Of a DNA stretch of 64,000 nucleotides, positions 6,970 to 14,954 are shown piece by piece. Each line of letters opens with the position of its first letter. The stretch's first letter is position 1. The stretch lies in assembly GCF_018275325.1 (NCBI RefSeq), contig NZ_JAGVQR010000001.1:1488001-1552000 (forward strand). Direction: 5' to 3'. The translations under genes were made by a program, and so were the position numbers. Under the pieces are notes generated by a model, which made no database searches, was not told where the DNA came from, and worked only from the letters and a program-made list of their open reading frames with translations. The stretch comes from Nocardioides palaemonis. Its GTDB lineage: Bacteria; Actinomycetota; Actinomycetes; Propionibacteriales; Nocardioidaceae.

Positions 6970-8865
6970 TCACACCTCCACCGTGGCGAGCTTCGCCATC
7001 GCGAATGAACCAAGTCCCAGGAGGAACAGTGCCATGCCCAGGATGATGTAGCCCGGAACCGTCGTGTAGAGCAGGCGCACGTAGTCGGGGTTGGCGAACG
7101 TCATGTAGAAGAAGATCAGCGGCGGCAGGCCGGTCAGGATGTAGCCGGAGAGCCGTCCCTCGGCGCTGAGCGCCTTGACCTGGCGGCGCAGGTACTCGCG
7201 CTCGCGGAGCGTGTCGGCGACCGTGTGCAGGATCTCGGCCAGGTTGCCACCGACCTCGCGCTGGATGCGGATGGCCATGACGACCCAGCTGAAGTCGTCG
7301 CTCTCCATCCGCTCGCCGACGCCCTCGAGCGCCTCGGTGATGTCGACGCCGAGGCGCTGCTCGACGAGGGCGCGGCGCAGCTCGCCGGCCATCGGCTCGT
7401 GGCCCTCCTTGACGACGGTGTCGACCGCCTGGGGGAGCGACAGGCCGGCCTGGAGGCCGCCGGCCATCAGGCCGAGGGTCTGCGCGAGCTGGGCGTTGAA
7501 CGCACTGAGGCGGCGACCGTGCTTGAACTTCAGGTAGAGCCACGGCAGCACCGCACCGAGGAGCAGGAACAGCAGGCTCATCCCCAGGCCGCCCATGAAG
7601 AAGCCGACCACCCCGGCCCCGAACGCGAAGCCGACGTGGACCAGCACCCACTCGGACGCGGTCAGCGGGGAGCCGGCGCCGGAGAGCCGCTGGGAGATGC
7701 GGGTCTCCATGTCCTGGGAGACGACGCGGTTGGCGATCGACACCGCCGAGCCCTTGAGGTCGCTCGAGGCCGACTTGCGCTGCTTCTTCGCGGCGGCGCC
7801 GGTGGTGCCGTTGAAGTACGCCTCGAGCTGCCGCACGGACTGCGACCGGTTGTCGCCGGCGCCGAGCAGCCCGATCGCGAGCAGCCCGAACATGCCGATC
7901 GCGAGCGCGCCGGCGCCGAGCAGCATGCCGGAGTCGCCGATCAGCGCCTTGCCGGAGGTGACGACGTCGGGGGCCTCGAAGCCGGGGCCGAGGGTGGCGA
8001 ACGCGGTGTCGTGGTACTGGGTGCCGCCGGCGTCGACCACGACGTCGATGTTGGCGTCCTCGCCGCTGCCGTAGGGCGCCGTGAAGGTCACCAGCAGCTG
8101 CTGGTCGAGGGCCGCGGCCCGCTCGTTGAACACCGTCGTGAGGGCGGCGGGGTCGGCCGGGATGACCGAGCCGCCGGTCTCCGTGGCGACCGAGGCGAGC
8201 GCGTCGGCCGCCTCGCCCTGGACCAGCGAGACCACGTCGACGACCACGTCGGCGTTCGTGGCGTCGTTGGTGGCCACCTCGAGGGTCGTGGCGCTGCCGG
8301 TGTCGGCGCCGTCGGACAGCACGAGGAGGTTGCGCGAGCCCTCGCCGGTGAGGAGCTTCACGCCCTCCTCGATGCCGTCGTAGACACTGGTGCCGGGGGC
8401 GAGCGACAGCTTGCCGAGCGCCTCGCGGACGTCGCCGTGGTCGATGGTCGGCGCGACGGTCGTGGTGACCTTGCCGGCGAAGGCGACGAGACCGATGGCC
8501 ACGTCGTCGGGTGCGCTGTCGAGGAAGGCGTTGATCGCGGTGGTCGCGGCATCGAACTTGCCCTGGCCGCGCATGCTCTTGCTCGCGTCGAGGACGATCA
8601 CCGTGGACCGGTCGATGTCGCCGGCGTCGACGAGCTTGGCGGTGGACTCCACCGCGCCGCCGTTGAGCTCGACGTAGACCTGGTCCGGGTCCACCGTGGT
8701 GCCGTCGGGCACGCCGTCGGTCGACACCAGCAGGTTGACGGTGCCCCGGTCGGTCTCGACGTGGTCGATGGTGACCTCGTCGTCGGCCAGCGCGGGGGCG
8801 CCGGTCGCCAGCGCGAGCAGCGCCGCGGCGAGTGCGCCGGCCACGCCGCGGGTCGTTGGCCTCAT
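6970..8865 (-). CDS. tadB: Von Willebrand A domain fused to TadB (T2SSF) platform protein
   Basis: 631 residues, much longer than ordinary TadB (about 300). Residues 1-27 are a signal peptide; residues 85-260 are a VWA domain with MIDAS motif DASKS (Asp93, Ser95, Ser97); a transmembrane helix lies near 318-340; the C-terminal 300 residues are the TadB-like T2SSF domain with further helices at about 410-450 and 590-625. The N-terminal half would sit outside the membrane, so the protein joins a possible ligand- or pilin-binding domain to the pilus motor platform. Overlaps the TadA gene by four bases (ATGA). Confidence 0.9.
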   Translation of the reverse strand: MRPTTRGVAGALAAALLALATGAPALADDEVTIDHVETDRGTVNLLVSTDGVPDGTTVDPDQVYVELNGGAVESTAKLVDAGDIDRSTVIVLDASKSMRGQGKFDAATTAINAFLDSAPDDVAIGLVAFAGKVTTTVAPTIDHGDVREALGKLSLAPGTSVYDGIEEGVKLLTGEGSRNLLVLSDGADTGSATTLEVATNDATNADVVVDVVSLVQGEAADALASVATETGGSVIPADPAALTTVFNERAAALDQQLLVTFTAPYGSGEDANIDVVVDAGGTQYHDTAFATLGPGFEAPDVVTSGKALIGDSGMLLGAGALAIGMFGLLAIGLLGAGDNRSQSVRQLEAYFNGTTGAAAKKQRKSASSDLKGSAVSIANRVVSQDMETRISQRLSGAGSPLTASEWVLVHVGFAFGAGVVGFFMGGLGMSLLFLLLGAVLPWLYLKFKHGRRLSAFNAQLAQTLGLMAGGLQAGLSLPQAVDTVVKEGHEPMAGELRRALVEQRLGVDITEALEGVGERMESDDFSWVVMAIRIQREVGGNLAEILHTVADTLREREYLRRQVKALSAEGRLSGYILTGLPPLIFFYMTFANPDYVRLLYTTVPGYIILGMALFLLGLGSFAMAKLATVEV

Positions 8866-10334
8866 CGGGTCCCGCCGACGGTGAACACGGCCGGGTTGAG
8901 GTGCACGCCGTGGTCGGCCAGCCGCTCGAGGAAGCGCGGTCGCAGGCCGGTCGACTCGAGGCCGCCCTTGAACTTGCCCTGCTCGTTCATGCCGGCGGCG
9001 TAGTCGAACAGGAACACGTCCTGGGTGGTGACGATGTCGCCCTCCATGCCGACGATCTCGGTGATCGCGGTGATCCGGCGGGTGCCGTCCTTGAGACGGG
9101 TCTGCTGGATGATCAGGTCGACCGCGCTGGCCACCTGCTCGCGGATCGCCCGCACCGGCAGGTCCATGCCCGCCATCAGCACCATGGTCTCCAGACGGGA
9201 GAGGGCGTCGCGGGGCGTGTTGGCGTGGAGCGTCGAGATCGAGCCGTCGTGGCCGGTGTTCATCGCCTGCAGCATGTCGAGGGCCGCGGCGTCACGGATC
9301 TCACCGACGACGACGCGGTCGGGGCGCATGCGGAGGGAGTTCTTCACCAGGTCGCGGATCGTGACCGCGCCCTTGCCCTCGATGTTCGGCGGGCGCGACT
9401 CCAGGCGCAGGACGTGGTCCTGGACGAGCCGGAGCTCGGCGGCGTCCTCGATGGTGACGATGCGCTCGTCGGAGGGGATGAAGGACGACAGCACGTTGAG
9501 GGTGGTCGTCTTTCCGGCGCCGGTGCCGCCGGACACGAGGATGTTCAGGCGACCGCGCACGCACGCCTCGAGCAGGTCGGCGGACGCACGGCTGAGCGTG
9601 CCGAAGCCGATCAGGTCCTCGACCGTGTAGGGGTCCTCGGAGAACTTGCGGATGGTGAGCTTCGACCCGTCGAGCGCCAGCGGCGGGATGATCGCGTTGA
9701 CACGGCTGCCGTCGGGCAGGCGGGCGTCGACCATCGGGCTGGTCTCGTCGACGCGGCGACCGATCTTGCTGACGATCTTGTCGATGGTGCGCCGCAGGTG
9801 GGCCTCGTCGGCGAAGGTCGCGTCGACCTTGACCAGCTTGCCGCCGCGCTCGACGTAGATGTCCTCGAAGGTGTTGACCATGACCTCGGACAGGTCGGGG
9901 TCGCGCAGGAGCGGCTCCAGCGGTCCGTAGCCGAGGATGTCGTCGGCGATCTCCTGGGAGATCCGGGACTTGTCCGCGGACGACATCGGCATGTCGACCT
10001 CGGCCAGCGTGGTCTGCAGGGCGAGCCGCACCTGCTGCTCGAGGTCGGACTGGGTGAGGTGCGCGTCGTACAGCGTCGGGCCCAGGGTGCTGACCAGTCG
10101 TCCGTGGACGATCCGCTTGAGGTCCTTGTAGGGGTCGTGGCCGGCCCCCGTCCGGGCGGCGGCGCGTCGCCGGCCCGCCTCGGTGGAGGCCATGGCCTTG
10201 ACCGGTGCGGTCCCGGGCGTCGGGGCGGCGGTGGGCGCGGCGCCGGCAGCGGGCGCACCGGCGGCGCCGTCAGAGGTGGGGGACTCGGCGGCGCGGTGGC
10301 GCGACGCCGCCGCGAGGCGATCGGTGAGACTCAT
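8862..10334 (-). CDS. tadA: Tad secretion ATPase TadA/CpaF
   Basis: 490 residues. An Ala/Pro-rich N-terminal tail (1-65) precedes the CpaF-type N-terminal domain and a hexameric secretion ATPase core: Walker A GGTGAGKT at residues 269-276, Asp box (TIEDAAEL), Walker B-like (RVVVGEIRD) and the His box (STLHANTPRD). It powers Flp pilus assembly at the cytoplasmic face. It starts one base after the stop of the TadZ gene and overlaps the next gene by four bases, so it is tightly coupled in the operon. Confidence 0.95.
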   Translation of the reverse strand: MSLTDRLAAASRHRAAESPTSDGAAGAPAAGAAPTAAPTPGTAPVKAMASTEAGRRRAAARTGAGHDPYKDLKRIVHGRLVSTLGPTLYDAHLTQSDLEQQVRLALQTTLAEVDMPMSSADKSRISQEIADDILGYGPLEPLLRDPDLSEVMVNTFEDIYVERGGKLVKVDATFADEAHLRRTIDKIVSKIGRRVDETSPMVDARLPDGSRVNAIIPPLALDGSKLTIRKFSEDPYTVEDLIGFGTLSRASADLLEACVRGRLNILVSGGTGAGKTTTLNVLSSFIPSDERIVTIEDAAELRLVQDHVLRLESRPPNIEGKGAVTIRDLVKNSLRMRPDRVVVGEIRDAAALDMLQAMNTGHDGSISTLHANTPRDALSRLETMVLMAGMDLPVRAIREQVASAVDLIIQQTRLKDGTRRITAITEIVGMEGDIVTTQDVFLFDYAAGMNEQGKFKGGLESTGLRPRFLERLADHGVHLNPAVFTVGGTR

Positions 10335-10335
10335 G

Positions 10336-11577
10336 TCAGCCCTTCCTCATGCGGAGCCGGCCGCCCTTGCGGCCGGTGTCGGCGGCGGCCACGTCGGCCG
10401 ACGCGTGCGCGGTCGCCAGCGTGCCGGCGAAAGCGACGAGCGCCTTGCTGTTCGGGTTGCCGGGGAAGGCGGTGACGAGGGCCTCCCCGCGGTTGACGGC
10501 CGCGAGCACCTCACGGCTCGAGACCATCGTGGCGTCTGCCTTGACCCCGAGCGTCGACTCGTACTCGGCCTGCGTGAGGCCCACCTTGGCGTCGGCCCGG
10601 TTCAGCACGAAGCGCCACGAGCTGCGCGAGAAGTTCAGCAGGTCGAGCGTGCTGGCGGCGAGCTTGAGGCCCTTGAGGGCCGGGATGTCCAGCGTGCCGA
10701 CCAGGATGATCGAGTCCGAGCGGTCCAGCGCGGCGAGCGCCTGGTCGTCGAACACGCCCGAGGTGTCGACCACGACGTACTCGAACAGCGCCTTGAGGCC
10801 GTCGAGCATCTGGCCGATCTCCTCACCGGACGCCTGGTCCGGCGAGTCGAGCGTCACGGGCGCGGCGACCACGGACAGCCGGTCCGAGTGCGAGGTGAGC
10901 AGGGACTCGACGGCCCCCTGGTCGATCCCGCCGCGGAAGGCAACGAGGTCGTTGACGTTCCGGCTGGGCGACAGCTGGAGCATGATGGCGACGTCGCCGC
11001 TGTTGACGTCGAGGTCGACCAGGCAGACCCGGTGGCCCTTCTGCGACAGCGCGACGGCGGTGTTGACGGCGACCAGGCTCTTGCCGACCCCGCCCTTGGT
11101 GGAGAAGACGGTGAACAGCTGACCGGTCGGCGCCGCGGCGGCGGCCCGCTCGGCCTCGGCCTCGGCCACGAGGCGCGCCTTCGCCTCCTCGGCGGCCGCC
11201 TGCACCTCGCCGAGCATGGTCTGGCCGATGGCGCTGGCCACGGACCGGGCGCGCTGGACGGCGGTGGTGATGCCGGCGAGGTCCTTGCTCTGGACGACCT
11301 CGCGCATGCCGCTGCGCAGCGCCATGGCCAGCGCGTTCGCGTCGACGGTGTCACGCAGCAGGATCACGCCGAGGTCGGGGCGGTTGACGCGCGCCCACTC
11401 GGCGAACTCGGTGGCCTCGCCCGTGGTGATGCCGGGGCCGATGACGACCGCGAACTCGTGCGTCGCGCCCTGGACGTGGGAGTGCAGGTCGGCCACGCTG
11501 GCGACCGCGGTGGACCCGTGCAGCATCGCCTGCAGGATGGACCGCTGGCCGGCGTCGGTCTCCAGGATGGTGGTCAT
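10336..11577 (-). CDS. tadZ: TadZ/CpaE-like P-loop localisation protein
   Basis: 413 residues from ATG at 11577. Residues about 1-110 resemble the atypical receiver domain of TadZ/CpaE; residues about 120-150 are a helical linker; the C-terminal half is a MinD/ParA-type ATPase with the deviant Walker A STKGGVGKS near residues 164-172 and a VDLDVNSGD switch region. TadZ-type proteins place the Tad machine, often at a pole, and recruit TadA. It lies five bases after the CpaB gene and one base before the TadA gene. Confidence 0.9.
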   Translation of the reverse strand: MTTILETDAGQRSILQAMLHGSTAVASVADLHSHVQGATHEFAVVIGPGITTGEATEFAEWARVNRPDLGVILLRDTVDANALAMALRSGMREVVQSKDLAGITTAVQRARSVASAIGQTMLGEVQAAAEEAKARLVAEAEAERAAAAAPTGQLFTVFSTKGGVGKSLVAVNTAVALSQKGHRVCLVDLDVNSGDVAIMLQLSPSRNVNDLVAFRGGIDQGAVESLLTSHSDRLSVVAAPVTLDSPDQASGEEIGQMLDGLKALFEYVVVDTSGVFDDQALAALDRSDSIILVGTLDIPALKGLKLAASTLDLLNFSRSSWRFVLNRADAKVGLTQAEYESTLGVKADATMVSSREVLAAVNRGEALVTAFPGNPNSKALVAFAGTLATAHASADVAAADTGRKGGRLRMRKG

Positions 11578-11582
11578 CGCGA

Positions 11583-12326
11583 TCAGCCCGCGATCGCCGG
11601 GAGGCCGGGGACGACGATGGGAGCGTCCACGCCCTTCTCGTCGTTCACCGTGGTCTTCTCGCTCAGCAGCGCGAAGTTGAGGTCGCCGAAGCGGTCGGCC
11701 CAGATGAGCTTCTCGGTCTCCTTCTGGCTGAGCGCGAGGGTGAGGATCGTCTTGGGCACCTCCTCGATGGTCTGCGCGCCGGTCTGGTCGGTCACGGTCC
11801 GCGACGTGGTCGTCGTCTGGCCGACACCGATCACCGTCACGCGGGTGAGCAGCACCCGGGTGTAGGACTTCGGGTCGCTCACCGTGACGAACACCGCCAC
11901 CTCGGAGCCGGGGTTGACGAAGCCGGCGACGCGCTCGGGGTCGGTCAGCTCGACCGACATCGCGAGCTTGTCGTCGGGGATGACCAGGCTCTGGGTGTCG
12001 CCGACGCTGCCGAACTTGTCGGCGATCAGCTGCTCGCCCGGGTAGATGTTCCCGGTCGCGACGAGCCCGGTGATGCTGGTGGAGGAGGAGAGGAAGCCCG
12101 GGACGAGGTCCTCGCGGCGCACCTGCTTCTTCTCGAACTTGCCGGACTCCTCGGCGGCGGCGACGGTCTCGCCGGCGCTGACGACGTCCTTGGCGACCAG
12201 GACCTCGACGAGCTCCTGGCCCTGGGTGGCCCGGTTGTCGATGCCCTGGACGTAGAGCACGATGAGCATCGTGCCGACGAGGGCCGTGACGATGGCCAGG
12301 GCGAGGATTACGGAACGACGCGCCAT
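11583..12326 (-). CDS. cpaB: Flp pilus assembly protein CpaB/RcpC (SAF domain)
   Basis: 247 residues from ATG at 12326 (AAGGA upstream). An N-terminal signal anchor (MARRSVILALAIVTALVGTM) is followed by a SAF/CpaB domain (about 40-105: VEVLVAKDVVSAGETV) and a beta-rich C-terminal RcpC domain. In Gram-negative bacteria the protein supports the outer-membrane secretin; in actinobacteria, with no secretin, it probably shapes the periplasm-like wall passage. It is the first gene of the Tad operon, with 273 bases of non-coding DNA before it. Confidence 0.9.
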   Translation of the reverse strand: MARRSVILALAIVTALVGTMLIVLYVQGIDNRATQGQELVEVLVAKDVVSAGETVAAAEESGKFEKKQVRREDLVPGFLSSSTSITGLVATGNIYPGEQLIADKFGSVGDTQSLVIPDDKLAMSVELTDPERVAGFVNPGSEVAVFVTVSDPKSYTRVLLTRVTVIGVGQTTTTSRTVTDQTGAQTIEEVPKTILTLALSQKETEKLIWADRFGDLNFALLSEKTTVNDEKGVDAPIVVPGLPAIAG

Positions 12327-12508
12327 CAGGCATTCCTTCGAGGTCAGTTCCACGGGGGGTGGAAACGCTCAACAACGTGCCGGGTGGTGTGCCGACCGTC
12401 GAAGGTGGGGAGGTGCCGTCACCGTTCGGGGGTCCCGGAGGGCCCCGACGTCCCTCCGTGCACGGATGACCATAGGACCGGGTCAGAGGCGCGGAGGGCT
12501 AAGCCGCA

Positions 12509-12530
12509 CAAACCACCCGAAGGTGGTCCG
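12509..12530 (-). terminator. Rho-independent terminator after the acyl-CoA ligase gene
   Basis: On the minus strand ACCACC-TTCG-GGTGGT (12527-12512) forms a stable six-pair stem with a UUCG tetraloop, followed by TTTG. It is about 73 bases past the stop codon of the FadD15-type gene and before the Tad operon, so it probably separates the two transcripts. The stretch 12327-12508 between it and cpaB should hold the Tad promoter; I cannot pick one with confidence. Confidence 0.6.
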
Positions 12531-12544
12531 GGCATGGCCCGAAA

Positions 12545-12563
12545 GGACTAGTCCCGACTAGTC
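12545..12563. promoter_or_regulatory. Doubled GACTAGTC palindrome between fadD15 and the Tad operon
   Basis: The 8-base palindrome GACTAGTC occurs twice (12546-12553 and 12556-12563) with a 10-base period, one helical turn; the pair also forms ACTAGTC-CC-GACTAGT. The half-site TAGTC(C) recurs in the palindrome upstream of the pilin genes (3763-3778). It may be an operator for the Tad-linked response regulator, although it lies about 220 bases before the cpaB start. Inference. Confidence 0.4.
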
Positions 12564-12599
12564 ATGGTCTAGCCCGAGACCGGGGCCGGTGGGTCGGGA

Positions 12600-14396
12600 T
12601 CAGGAGAGGTAGAGCGCCTCGATGTCGGCGCGCGCCTCGCGGACCACGACGTTGCGCTTGAGCTTGAGGCTCGGGGTGAGCTGCCCGCCCTCCTCGGTCC
12701 ACTCGCCCTCGAGGATCGTGAACTTGCGGATCGACTCGGCCTTCGAGACCGCCTTGTTCGCCTCGTCGACCGCGTCCTGCACGGCGGCCACCACGTCGGG
12801 GTCGTCGACCAGGTCGGCGATCGTGCCGGTCTTGCCGTGCTGCTCCGCCCACGCGGGGAACGTCTCGCGGTCGAGGGTGACGAGGGCTCCGATGAACGGC
12901 TGCCCGTCGCCGACGACCAGGCACTGGTCGACGAGCGCGTGGGCGCGCAGCCGGTCCTCGAGCACGGCCGGCGCGACGTTCTTGCCGCCTGCGGTCACGA
13001 GGATCTCCTTCTTGCGGCCGGTGATCCGGACGAAGCCCTCGTCGTCGACCTCGCCGACGTCGCCGGTGTGGAACCAGCCGTCGGCGTCGATCGCCTCGTG
13101 GGTGGCGGCGTCGTTGCCCCAGTAGCCGGTGAAGACCTGGCCGCCGCGGAAGAGCAGCTCGCCGTCGTCGCCGACGCGGACGGCCGTGCCGGGGATCGGG
13201 CGGCCGACGGTGCCGATCTTCTGCGCGCCGGGGAGGTTGACCGCGAGCGCGGCGGTCGTCTCGGTGAGGCCGTAGCCCTCGAGCACGCTGAGGCCGATGC
13301 CGCGGTAGAAGTGACCCAGCCGGTCACCCAGCGGGGCGCCGCCCGACACCGCGTGGGCGCAGCGGCCACCGAGCGCCTGGCGCAGCTTGCCGTAGACGAG
13401 GCGGTCGAAGAGTGCGTGCTGCGCGCGCAGCCGCAGTGGGACCCGCGGGCCGTCCAGCGCGCGGGACCACGCGATCGCGACGTCGGCGGCGCGGTCGAAG
13501 ATCGCTCCGCGACCGTCGGCGGTCGCCCGTTGCGAGGCGCTGTTGAAGACCTTCTCGAACACGCGGGGCACGGCGAGGATGAAGGTCGGACGGAACTCGC
13601 CGAGGTCGGTGACGAGGTTCTTGATGTCGGCGCTGTGGCCCAGCCGGGTGCGGCTCTTGACCGCGCCGATCTGGATGATCCGGGCGAAGACGTGCGCCAG
13701 GGGGAGGAACAGGAGGGTGGAGGAGTCCTCGGTGTCGAACAGGTCGGACAGCTCGTCGACGGCGACGCCCAGCTCGAACATGAAGTTGCCGTGGGTGAGC
13801 ATGCAGCCCTTGGGTCGGCCGGTCGTCCCGCTGGTGTAGATCAGCGTCGCGAGGTCGTCGGGGGTGGCGGCGGTGCGCCGCTCCTCCAGGGCCTCGTCGG
13901 TGATGTCCGAGCCGAGGCGCCGGAGCACGTCGACGGCGTTGTCCTGGATCGACCACACGTGCTGCAGCTCCGGCATGTCGCCGGCCTCGCGGGCCTCGCG
14001 CACCCGGGCGAGGTGGTCGGGACCCTCGGCGACGACGGCACGCGCGCCGGAGTCGGAGAGGATCCAGCCGATCTGCTCCGCCGACGAGGTCTCGTAGATC
14101 GGCACGCCCACGGCACCCGCGAACCAGGTCGCGTAGTCGAGCAGGGTCCACTCGTAGCGGGTCTTGGACAGCAGTGCGACCCGGTCGCCGACCTCGACGC
14201 CGGCGGCGACGAGGCCCTTGGCGACCGCGCGCACCTCGTCGTGGAACTCGGCGGCGGTCACGTCGGTCCACTCCGCGCCCGAGCGCCGGCTGAACACGAC
14301 GGCGTCGGGTGCCTGCGTGGCGTTGGCGACGACGTCGTCGGTGAGGTTCCCGGTGGTCGGGACGGAGATGGAGAGCGCCGCTGCGAACTCACGCAC
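12600..14396 (-). CDS. Long-chain fatty acid-CoA ligase (FadD15-like)
   Basis: 598 residues, the usual length of FadD15. Adenylate-forming enzyme: A3 motif YTSGTTGRPKG, A5 motif YGLTET, A8 region FHTGDVGEVDDEGFVRITGR (about residues 435-455) and the catalytic Lys close to the C terminus in the A10-like segment. It activates long-chain fatty acids with ATP and CoA for lipid synthesis or breakdown in the cytoplasm. GTG start. Divergent from the SRPBCC gene, as I recall for the M. tuberculosis Rv2187-Rv2185c neighbourhood. Confidence 0.93.
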   Translation of the reverse strand: MREFAAALSISVPTTGNLTDDVVANATQAPDAVVFSRRSGAEWTDVTAAEFHDEVRAVAKGLVAAGVEVGDRVALLSKTRYEWTLLDYATWFAGAVGVPIYETSSAEQIGWILSDSGARAVVAEGPDHLARVREAREAGDMPELQHVWSIQDNAVDVLRRLGSDITDEALEERRTAATPDDLATLIYTSGTTGRPKGCMLTHGNFMFELGVAVDELSDLFDTEDSSTLLFLPLAHVFARIIQIGAVKSRTRLGHSADIKNLVTDLGEFRPTFILAVPRVFEKVFNSASQRATADGRGAIFDRAADVAIAWSRALDGPRVPLRLRAQHALFDRLVYGKLRQALGGRCAHAVSGGAPLGDRLGHFYRGIGLSVLEGYGLTETTAALAVNLPGAQKIGTVGRPIPGTAVRVGDDGELLFRGGQVFTGYWGNDAATHEAIDADGWFHTGDVGEVDDEGFVRITGRKKEILVTAGGKNVAPAVLEDRLRAHALVDQCLVVGDGQPFIGALVTLDRETFPAWAEQHGKTGTIADLVDDPDVVAAVQDAVDEANKAVSKAESIRKFTILEGEWTEEGGQLTPSLKLKRNVVVREARADIEALYLS

Positions 14397-14502
14397 GGGG
14401 GAACCTCCCGGATCGGTGACGATGTGCGTAGCGCAGGCTATCGCCGCCTGTCGGGGCGACTGTGCGCCGGGAGGGGCCGCGCCCGTGGGCTAGGCTCCGG
14501 CC

Positions 14503-14940
14503 ATGGCCGAACAGACCTCCTCGTCGATCACCATCGACGCCCCTCCGGCCGACGTCATGGCCGTCATCGCCGACTTCGAGTCCTACCCGGAGTGGGCCAA
14601 GGGCGTGCAGGTCGCGGAGGTCGTCGCCCCCGGCACGGCGGGTCGCGCCGACCAGGTCCACTTCGCCCTCGACGTCTCGCCGATCAAGGACGAGTACACC
14701 CTCGCCTACGACTGGCACGGCGACCGCGAGGTCACCTGGTCGCTGGTCGAGGGCAACATGCTGAAGATGCTCGACGGTGCCTACACCCTCGCGGACCGCG
14801 GCGACGGGTCGACCGAGGTGACCTACCGCCTCGCGCTCGACGTGAGCATCCCGCTGATCGGGATGCTCAAGCGCAAGGGCGAGAAGATCCTCATCGACAC
14901 CGCGCTGAAGGGGCTCAAGAAGCGCGTCGAGTCGCTCTGA
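14503..14940 (+). CDS. SRPBCC (polyketide cyclase-like) lipid-binding fold protein
   Basis: 145 residues, a single START/Bet v1-type domain: N-terminal strand SSSITIDAPPADVMAVIADFESYPEW typical of SRPBCC proteins (positions about 4-30), ending in a long C-terminal helix. Such proteins bind a hydrophobic ligand or help a partner enzyme; ligand unknown. The family member at this position in mycobacteria is Rv2185c (from memory). It is the first gene of a run 14503-17529 with tiny gaps or overlaps (SRPBCC, ArsA-like ATPase, CxxC protein, glucokinase). Confidence 0.85.
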   Translation: MAEQTSSSITIDAPPADVMAVIADFESYPEWAKGVQVAEVVAPGTAGRADQVHFALDVSPIKDEYTLAYDWHGDREVTWSLVEGNMLKMLDGAYTLADRGDGSTEVTYRLALDVSIPLIGMLKRKGEKILIDTALKGLKKRVESL

Positions 14941-14954
14941 CGGTCACGGTCCCG

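Noticed and set aside
4509..7046. 845-residue open frame on the plus strand across the Tad kinase/TadC genes
   Set aside because: Antisense shadow typical of very high GC; low-complexity His/Asp/Arg-rich translation with no domains, while the minus strand carries clear kinase and TadC.
2918..12326. Tad locus as a mobile genomic island
   Set aside because: No integrase, transposase, tRNA target or flanking direct repeats seen; GC content looks like the neighbours by eye.
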